A stretch of 64,000 nt of DNA from Nonomuraea wenchangensis (GTDB lineage: Bacteria > Actinomycetota > Actinomycetes > Streptosporangiales > Streptosporangiaceae): the NCBI RefSeq assembly GCF_900111685.1, contig NZ_FOHX01000016.1, positions 179,671-243,670 on the forward strand, read 5' to 3'. Below are positions 58,875-64,000 of the stretch, piece by piece (positions within the stretch are counted from its first letter, which is position 1; each line of letters begins with the position of its first letter). A program made the position numbers and the translations under genes. A model generated the notes under the pieces. That model ran no database searches and was not told where the DNA came from. It worked only from the letters and a program-made list of their open reading frames with translations.

Positions 58875-60038
58875 ATGCTCGAACCACTCACGCAGATAGG
58901 ACGAGACGCGGCGACCGGCGGCTACGTCAGGGACGCCTGGTCGCCGGCGGACATGGAGCTCCGGGAGTGGTTCGCCGGCGAGGCCGCCCGGCGCGGCCTC
59001 GACCTGCGGGAGGACCGCAACGGCAACCTGTGGGCCTGGTGGGGCGACCCGTCGCGGCGTCCCGGTGTCGTGACCGGCAGCCATCTCGACTCGGTGCGCC
59101 AGGGCGGCGCGTACGACGGCCCGCTCGGGGTCGTCTCCGCCTTCGCCGCCCTCGACCTGCTGAGGGAGCGCGGCGGCGTTCCCGCTAGCCCGATCGGCGT
59201 GGTGTGCTTCACCGACGAGGAGGGCGCCAGGTTCGGCGTGCCGTGCATGGGGTCGCGGCTGCTCACCGGGGCGATCAGGCCGGAGCGGGCGCTCGCGCTC
59301 ACCGACGACGACGGCGACACCCTCGCCGACGTCCTGGCCAGGGCGGGGCGCAGGCCGGAGTCGATCGGGCGGGACGACGAGACGCTGGCCGGCGTCGGCG
59401 CGTTCGTGGAGCTCCACGTCGAGCAGGGCCGCGGCCTGGCCGACCACGGCCGCCCCGTGGGCGTGGCCGCCGCCATCTGGCCGCACGGGCGCTGGCGCTT
59501 CGACTTCCGCGGCCGGGCCGACCACGCGGGCACCACGAGGCTCGCCGACCGCGACGACCCGATGCTGCCGTTCGCCCGCATGGTGCTGGCCGCCCGCGCG
59601 GCGGCCGAGCGGCGGGGGGTGGTGGCGACGGTCGGCAAGGTACGCGTCAGTCCCGGCAACGCCAACGCCGTCCCCGGCCACGTGGCCGCCTGGCTGGACG
59701 CCCGGGGCGCGGCCGAGGACGACGTCCGCGCCCTGGTGGCGGAGCTGGCCGAGGGCCACGAGGTGAGCGAGGAGTCCTGGACGCCGGTCGTGGGCTTCGA
59801 CCCGGCGCTCAGGGACCGCCTGGCCCGGGTTGCTGGCGGCGGCACGCCCGCGCCCGTCCTGCCCACGGGCGCCGGCCACGACGCGGGCATCCTGGCGGCG
59901 GCGGGGGTGCCGGTCGGGATGTTGTTCGTCCGCAATCCCACCGGCGTGTCCCACAGCCCGGAGGAGCATGCCGAGCAGGCAGACTGCGAGGCGGGAGTGG
60001 TGGCGCTGGCGGACGTGCTGGAGGATCTGTGTCGCTGA
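58875..60038 (+). CDS. M20-family amidohydrolase (allantoate amidohydrolase-like), probable N-formylglutamate hydrolase of the hut pathway
   Basis: A protein of 387 residues. Metal ligands are visible in VVTGSHLDSVRQGGAYDGPLG (His, Asp), CFTDEEGARFGVP (Glu-Glu) and ELHVEQG; the dimerisation insert holds DHAGTTRLADRDDP; the last His is in GVSHSPEEHAEQ. Annotation alone would say allantoate or N-carbamoyl amidohydrolase, but its place ahead of hutF and hutI under a hut operator suggests that it cleaves N-formyl-L-glutamate, the HutF product, in place of HutG. That role is inference. Confidence 0.85.
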   Translation: MLEPLTQIGRDAATGGYVRDAWSPADMELREWFAGEAARRGLDLREDRNGNLWAWWGDPSRRPGVVTGSHLDSVRQGGAYDGPLGVVSAFAALDLLRERGGVPASPIGVVCFTDEEGARFGVPCMGSRLLTGAIRPERALALTDDDGDTLADVLARAGRRPESIGRDDETLAGVGAFVELHVEQGRGLADHGRPVGVAAAIWPHGRWRFDFRGRADHAGTTRLADRDDPMLPFARMVLAARAAAERRGVVATVGKVRVSPGNANAVPGHVAAWLDARGAAEDDVRALVAELAEGHEVSEESWTPVVGFDPALRDRLARVAGGGTPAPVLPTGAGHDAGILAAAGVPVGMLFVRNPTGVSHSPEEHAEQADCEAGVVALADVLEDLCR

Positions 60039-61354
60039 CGTACTGGTGCGAGCAGGCGTGGCTGCCCGACGGCGTCGCCGAGGGCGTGCTCGTCGTCGTC
60101 GAGGGCGACCGCATCACCAGGATCGGCCAGGGGCCACCGCCGCCCGGGGCCGAGCGGCTGGCCGGGCTCACCGTCCCCGGCCTGGCCAACGCCCACTCCC
60201 ACGCCTTCCACCGGGCGCTGCGCGGCGTCGCCCAGGAGGGCAAGGGCGACTTCTGGACCTGGCGCGAGCGCATGTACGACGTGGCCGCCCGCCTCGACCC
60301 CGACTCCTACCTGCGCCTCGCCACCGCCGTCTACGCCGAGATGGCGCTGGCGGGGGTGACCTGCGTGGGCGAGTTCCACTACCTGCACCACGGGCCGGAC
60401 GGCACGCCGTACGACGACCCCAACGCCATGGGCCACGCCCTCGTCCAGGCGGCCCGCGCGGCCGGGCTGCGCATCACGCTGCTCGACACCTGCTATCTGA
60501 CCGGCGGCATCGGCGCCCCCCTGTCGGGCCCGCAGGTCCGCTTCGGCGACGGCGACGCCGAGCGCTGGGCGGCCCGCGCGGACGCCCTCGCCGCCGCCTA
60601 CGAGGGGCAGCCCGACGTGGAGATCGGGGCGGCGGTGCACTCGGTCCGCGCGGTGCCGCCGGAGCAGATGCCGCTCGTCGCCGAGTTCTCCCGCCGCCAC
60701 GCCGCGCCGCTGCACGCGCACGTCTCCGAGCAGCGGGCCGAGAACGCGGCCTGCGTCGAGATGTACGCCGCGACCCCGGTCAGGCTGCTGCACGAGCACG
60801 GCGTCCTGGGGCCGCGCTCGACCGCCGTGCACGCGACCCACCTCACCGACGTGGACGTGGAGCTGCTCGCCCAGTCGGGCACGGCGGTGTGCATGTGCCC
60901 CACGACCGAGCGCGACCTCGCCGACGGCATCGGCCCGGCCCGCGAGCTCGCCGACCGGGGCGCGGCGATCACGCTCGGCTCCGACAGCCACGCCGTCGTC
61001 GACCTGTTCGAGGAGGCCAGGGCGGTCGAGCTGGACCAGCGCCTGGCCAGCGGCAGGCGCGGCCACTGGAGCGCCGGCGACCTGCTGTCCGCCGCGACCT
61101 GCGCGGGCCACATCTCGCTCGGCTTCCCCGACGCGGGCCTGCTCGTCCCGGGCGCCTGGGCCGATCTCGTGTCCGTACGCCTCGACAGCGTGCGTACGGC
61201 GGGCGCGGCCGGGCTGGAGGCCGTGGTGTTCGCGGCCACGGCCGCCGACGTGCACTCCGTCGTCTCCGGCGGGCGCCGGGTGGTCACCGCGGGGCGGCAC
61301 GTGCTCGGCGACGCCGGCGCGCTGCTGTCCGAGGCGATCAAAGCCCTGCGCTGA
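60029..61354 (+). CDS. hutF: Formimidoylglutamate deiminase
   Basis: A protein of 441 residues of the amidohydrolase superfamily. The N-terminal metal site is GLANAHSHAFHRAL, then HAHVSEQ, HATHLTD and GSDSHAVVDLFEE, with the catalytic Glu in HVSEQ. HutF removes ammonia from N-formimidoylglutamate to give N-formylglutamate. GTG 60029 overlaps the amidohydrolase gene by 10 bases. With that gene and hutI it gives the five-step variant of histidine breakdown. Confidence 0.93.
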   Translation: MSLTYWCEQAWLPDGVAEGVLVVVEGDRITRIGQGPPPPGAERLAGLTVPGLANAHSHAFHRALRGVAQEGKGDFWTWRERMYDVAARLDPDSYLRLATAVYAEMALAGVTCVGEFHYLHHGPDGTPYDDPNAMGHALVQAARAAGLRITLLDTCYLTGGIGAPLSGPQVRFGDGDAERWAARADALAAAYEGQPDVEIGAAVHSVRAVPPEQMPLVAEFSRRHAAPLHAHVSEQRAENAACVEMYAATPVRLLHEHGVLGPRSTAVHATHLTDVDVELLAQSGTAVCMCPTTERDLADGIGPARELADRGAAITLGSDSHAVVDLFEEARAVELDQRLASGRRGHWSAGDLLSAATCAGHISLGFPDAGLLVPGAWADLVSVRLDSVRTAGAAGLEAVVFAATAADVHSVVSGGRRVVTAGRHVLGDAGALLSEAIKALR

Positions 61355-61432
61355 CCACAACCCGCGCCGACCACCACCCGCGCCGACCACACCCCGAGCC
61401 GACCACACCCCGCCCTGACCACACCCGTCCCA
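61353..61432. repeat. Five tandem 16-bp repeats between hutF and hutI
   Basis: Units beginning GACCAC start at 61353, 61369, 61385, 61401 and 61417, each 16 bp; consensus GACCACACCCCGCGCC with few changes. The first overlaps the hutF stop. The repeat fills most of the 98-base gap. It has no obvious symmetry, so slippage-derived spacer DNA is as likely as a protein-binding array. Confidence 0.85.
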
Positions 61433-61452
61433 TCATGAATCGGAGCCCTGCC

Positions 61453-62604
61453 ATGACCGCGACCCTGTTCGACGGGATCGGGCTGCTCTACACCGGCGAC
61501 CCCGAACGCGAGGAGATCCAGGACGCGGCGCTGCTCGTCGAGGACGGGATGGTCTCCTGGGTGGGCCCGGCGGCCGAGGCCCCCGACGGGGCCGACGAGC
61601 GTGTGGACGTGGCCGGGCGGGCCGTCATCCCCGGCTTCGTCGACTCCCACGCCCACCTGATCTTCGCCGGCGACCGCACGGCCGAGTTCCAGGCCCGCAT
61701 GTCCGGCGAGCCGTACACCGGCGGCGGCATCAGGACCACCGTCGCCGCCACCCGCCGCGCGGGCGACGCCGAGCTGGCCACGCACGCGCTCGCGCTGGTC
61801 CGCGAGATGGCCGGGCAGGGCACCACCACGGTCGAGATCAAGAGCGGCTACGGTCTGACCGTCGAGGACGAGCGCCGCTCCCTTGAGCTCGCCACCGCGC
61901 TCACCGACGAGACCACCTTCCTCGGCGCCCACGTCGTGCCCGAGGGCGTGGACGCCGACGACTACGTACGCCTGGTGGCAGGGGAGATGCTGACGGCGTG
62001 CGCGCCGTTCGCGCGGTGGGTGGACGTCTTCTGCGAGCGGGGGGCGTTCGACGGCGACCAGACGCGGGAGATCCTGACCGCCGGCCAGAGGGCCGGGCTC
62101 GGCGTGCGGGTGCACGCCAACCAGCTCGGCGAGGGGCCGGGGGTGCGCATCGCCTGCGAGCTGGGCGCGGCTTCGGCCGACCACTGCACGCACCTCACGG
62201 CGGCCGACGTGGACGCGCTCGCGGGCTCGGGGACGGTGGCGACGCTGCTGCCGGGGGCGGAGTTCTCGACGCGCTCGCCGTACCCGGACGCGCGCCGGCT
62301 GCTCGACGCCGGGGTCACCGTGGCGCTCGCCACGGACTGCAACCCGGGGTCGTCCTACACCTCGTCGATGCCGTTCTGCGTGGCGCTCGCGGTGCGCGAG
62401 ATGCGGATGACGCCGCTGGAGGCGATCCGGGCGGCCACGTACGGCGGGGCCCGCGCGCTGCGCCGTACGGACGTAGGCTGGTTGTGTCCCGGCGCCCGCG
62501 CGGACCTGGTCGTGCTCGACGCCCCGTCCTACGTCCACCTGGCCTATCGGCCCGGCGTGCCCCTCGTCCATCAGGTCTTCCAGGGTGGTCTCCTCCTTCA
62601 GTAG
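61453..62604 (+). CDS. hutI: Imidazolonepropionase
   Basis: A protein of 383 residues that opens imidazolonepropionate to formimidoylglutamate. Zinc ligands are in PGFVDSHAHLIFAGDR; substrate residues are in GGGIRTTVAATR and IKSGYGLTVEDE; RVHANQLGEG, SADHCTHL and LATDCNPGSSYTSSM complete the amidohydrolase site. ATG 61453 has GGAG seven bases upstream; ATG 61435 is in frame. It is the last gene of the hut transcript. Confidence 0.95.
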   Translation: MTATLFDGIGLLYTGDPEREEIQDAALLVEDGMVSWVGPAAEAPDGADERVDVAGRAVIPGFVDSHAHLIFAGDRTAEFQARMSGEPYTGGGIRTTVAATRRAGDAELATHALALVREMAGQGTTTVEIKSGYGLTVEDERRSLELATALTDETTFLGAHVVPEGVDADDYVRLVAGEMLTACAPFARWVDVFCERGAFDGDQTREILTAGQRAGLGVRVHANQLGEGPGVRIACELGAASADHCTHLTAADVDALAGSGTVATLLPGAEFSTRSPYPDARRLLDAGVTVALATDCNPGSSYTSSMPFCVALAVREMRMTPLEAIRAATYGGARALRRTDVGWLCPGARADLVVLDAPSYVHLAYRPGVPLVHQVFQGGLLLQ

Positions 62605-62639
62605 GACATCCAGAACCCTCCCTCGGTCGTAGTGCTTTA

Positions 62640-62666
62640 GGGAATCTTTGCCCGGGGTCACACGTT
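62640..62666 (+). promoter_or_regulatory. Sigma-R/SigH-type promoter for the sigma factor gene
   Basis: GGGAAT (62640-62645), 18 bases, then GTT (62664-62666) is a full match to the GGGAAT-N18-GTT consensus of thiol-stress sigma factors (SigR in Streptomyces, SigH in Mycobacterium). It lies 41 bases before the ATG. A separate TATAGG at 62674-62679 could be a housekeeping -10. Confidence 0.65.
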
Positions 62667-62707
62667 GGCCGGGTATAGGACGCAGCTGCGGAACGAGGTG
62701 CCAGGGG

Positions 62708-63649
62708 ATGGCAAGGCCTACGGGGAGTCGCACGCAGGAGCAGCACGTCGCGGACCGAGATCTGCTGGGGACATACCTGGCCGAGATCGGCCGCGTCCCG
62801 TTGCTCACCGCGGAGGAAGAGGTGGAGCTCGCCAAGCGGATCGAGGCGGGACTGTTCGCGGAGCACCTGCTCGACAGCGGGGGCTCGGAGCCGCGCATCG
62901 GGGACGCGGCGGACGAGGAGCTGGAGCGGCTGGCGATCTCGGGCCGGCGCGCGAAGGACGAGTTCATCCAGGCCAACCTGCGCCTGGTGGTGGCGGTGGC
63001 GCGGAAGTACTCCGGCCGGGGGATGCCGCTGATCGACCTCGTCCAGGAGGGCAATCTGGGCCTGGTGCGGGCGGTGGAGAAGTTCGACTACCGGCGGGGC
63101 TACAAGTTCTCCACCTACGCGACGTGGTGGATCAGGCAGTCGGTGGGGCGGGCGATCCACGAGCAGGCGCGGCCGGTGCGGCTGCCCACGCACGCGGGGG
63201 AGCAGATGACCCGGCTCATGCGGGTGCGGCGTGACATGCTCGCCGAGTTCGACACCGAGCCGACCGACGACGATCTCGCCGACATCCTGGAGCTGCCGAT
63301 CGAGCGGGTGCGCGAGCTGCGCCGCTGGGCCTCCGACCCGGTGTCGCTGCAGCTCGGCGTCGGCGACGAGGACGAGACCGAGCTGGGCGACATGATCGCC
63401 GACGAGACCTGGGCCGACCCCGAGCAGCAGGCCATCGACATCCTGGAGCGCGAGCGGCTCGACCAGTGGCTCACCGGGCTGGAGGGGCCGACCAGCGAGA
63501 TGCTGCGCTGGCGTTACGGGCTGGTCGACGGCCGCGAGCACACGCTGACCGAGGTGGGGGAGCGTTACGGCATCGGCCGCGACCGCGCGCGCCGCATCGA
63601 GCGCGACGCCCTGGCCCGGCTGCGCAAGATGGCGACCGCCGCCGCGTGA
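62708..63649 (+). CDS. Group 2 sigma-70 factor (SigB/HrdD-like)
   Basis: A protein of 313 residues. Region 1.2 (DLLGTYLAEIGRVPLLTAEEEVELAKRIE), region 2 (NLRLVVAVARKYSGRGMPLIDLVQEGN, FDYRRGYKFSTYATWWIRQ), region 3 and region 4 (TLTEVGERYGIGRDRARRIE) are all present and near-identical in style to primary sigma factors. The long region 1.1 of a true principal sigma is absent. Length and SigR-type promoter fit SigB of Mycobacterium or HrdD of Streptomyces. ATG 62708 is preferred; the frame is open upstream. Confidence 0.9.
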   Translation: MARPTGSRTQEQHVADRDLLGTYLAEIGRVPLLTAEEEVELAKRIEAGLFAEHLLDSGGSEPRIGDAADEELERLAISGRRAKDEFIQANLRLVVAVARKYSGRGMPLIDLVQEGNLGLVRAVEKFDYRRGYKFSTYATWWIRQSVGRAIHEQARPVRLPTHAGEQMTRLMRVRRDMLAEFDTEPTDDDLADILELPIERVRELRRWASDPVSLQLGVGDEDETELGDMIADETWADPEQQAIDILERERLDQWLTGLEGPTSEMLRWRYGLVDGREHTLTEVGERYGIGRDRARRIERDALARLRKMATAAA

Positions 63650-63658
63650 CCCGCTGAC

Positions 63659-63685
63659 GGCCCGGCTTCCTCATGGGGCCGGGCC
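63659..63685 (+). terminator. Hairpin terminator after the sigma factor gene
   Basis: GGCCCGGC (63659-63666) pairs with GCCGGGCC (63678-63685) around an 11-base loop, 9 bases past the stop. There is no clear T-tract. Confidence 0.7.
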
Positions 63686-63730
63686 CTAGTAGTACTTTGT
63701 TAGTTCGAGTCTCTATGAGACGGTCGTGGC

Positions 63731-64000
63731 ATGACTCCGGCGGAGCTGGCTGATGTCCGTGGCCGTCTTGAGGACTTCGCGGGTGAGGTGTTCACCTCCT
63801 TCGCGCGTCGGGAGCAGCGGTCCAACGGCGGGTTGTACCTGCGAGGGCTGATGCTGGACGGGCGGCGTAAGTCGATGGTGCCGATGGCGGAGCGGCTGGG
63901 GGTGGATCACCAGCGGCTGCAGCAGTTCATCACCTCCTCGACCTGGGATTACGTGGCGGTACGGCGATGTCTGGCGCAGCGTGCGGTCAGGGTGGTGGCG
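63731..64000 (+). mobile_element. 5' part of an IS701-family insertion sequence transposase
   Basis: Ninety residues are visible, cut by the window edge: MTPAELADVRGRLEDFAGEV, then SFARREQRSNGGLYLRGLML, DGRRKSMVPMAERLGVDHQ and LQQFITSSTWDYVAVRRCLA. This is the N-terminal DDE_5 region of IS701-family transposases. The left end of the element is probably in 63686-63730 (CTAGTAGTACTTTGTTAG). The element sits directly behind the sigma gene terminator and has not damaged that gene. Confidence 0.9.

Noticed and set aside
61353..61432. CRISPR array or phage attachment array
   Set aside because: The 16-bp units are contiguous, without spacers, and no integrase is present.
62708..63649. Principal sigma factor (HrdB/SigA)
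   Set aside because: Region 1.1 is missing and 313 residues is the size of a group 2 sigma factor.
63731..64000. Prophage or integrative element at the right edge
   Set aside because: Only the N-terminal part of an IS701-type transposase is visible; no integrase, portal or capsid gene is seen.

Overview
The window is very GC-rich, uses GTG starts often, is densely packed and has many 4-bp start/stop overlaps. This fits a filamentous actinomycete. Gene content (imiditide-type methyltransferase pair, DUF4331/NicO cluster, SigE-family sigma with a CU044_5270-type protein, IS701 transposase) suggests Streptosporangiales, perhaps a Nonomuraea-like genus; that is inference, because no rRNA or phylogenetic marker is present.

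Layout. 1-6.1 kb: 3' part of a superfamily II helicase, a GNAT acetyltransferase, a paired XRE-type sensor regulator and glycosyltransferase, a STAS protein. 6.2-18.5 kb: a conserved actinobacterial housekeeping block in the same order as Mycobacterium Rv1330c-Rv1341: pncB (with pncA), clpS, DUF2017, mec-cysO-cysM (the CysO-dependent cysteine route), murI, an Rv1339-like metallo-beta-lactamase-fold protein, rph, rdgB. A DUF3352 membrane protein, a PRC-barrel protein, a thioesterase and an MFS transporter interrupt it. 18.5-33.5 kb: accessory and regulatory genes, including a small peptide gene fused by GTGA overlap to a PIMT-like methyltransferase (candidate imiditide/pamtide RiPP pair), a YedY-like oxidoreductase, AmaP/DUF6286 proteins, bcp, an odd tRNA with a leucine UAG anticodon but no long variable arm, a decayed TipAL-like regulator, and a two-component system next to a MacB-type ABC exporter. 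33.5-35.1 kb: a glutamine-deamidase-fold toxin with its immunity gene beside a collapsed yefM-yoeB module. 35.1-38.2 kb: sdaA-gcvH-gcvT behind a tandem glycine riboswitch. 38.3-43.3 kb: a gamma-glutamylation catabolic operon (glutamine-synthetase-like ligase, aldehyde dehydrogenase, SDR, gamma-glutamyl hydrolase) with a divergent FadR-type regulator. 43.3-54.1 kb: membrane proteins, SGNH hydrolase with PadR, ECF sigma locus, NicO/TPR/DUF4331 cluster, ABC exporter. 54.2-62.6 kb: histidine utilisation (hutU, RpiR regulator, M20 amidohydrolase, hutF, hutI), split by a radical SAM/GntR/SDR insert. 62.6-64 kb: a SigB/HrdD-like sigma factor behind a sigma-R-type promoter, then the start of an IS701-family element.

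Working together. The hut genes share the operator TGAATG-N4-CATTCA and would take urocanate to glutamate; hutH is not in the window. Glycine cleavage and serine deaminase form one glycine-sensing transcript. mec, a 23-residue Cys-containing leader, cysO and cysM form one sulfur operon. The most unusual items are the methyltransferase/peptide pair, the frameshifted radical SAM/SPASM gene with its GntR partner, and the class I tRNA with a leucine anticodon. Three apparent single-nucleotide frameshifts (near 19,900, 26,540 and 56,925) may be real decay or sequence error; raw reads would decide.
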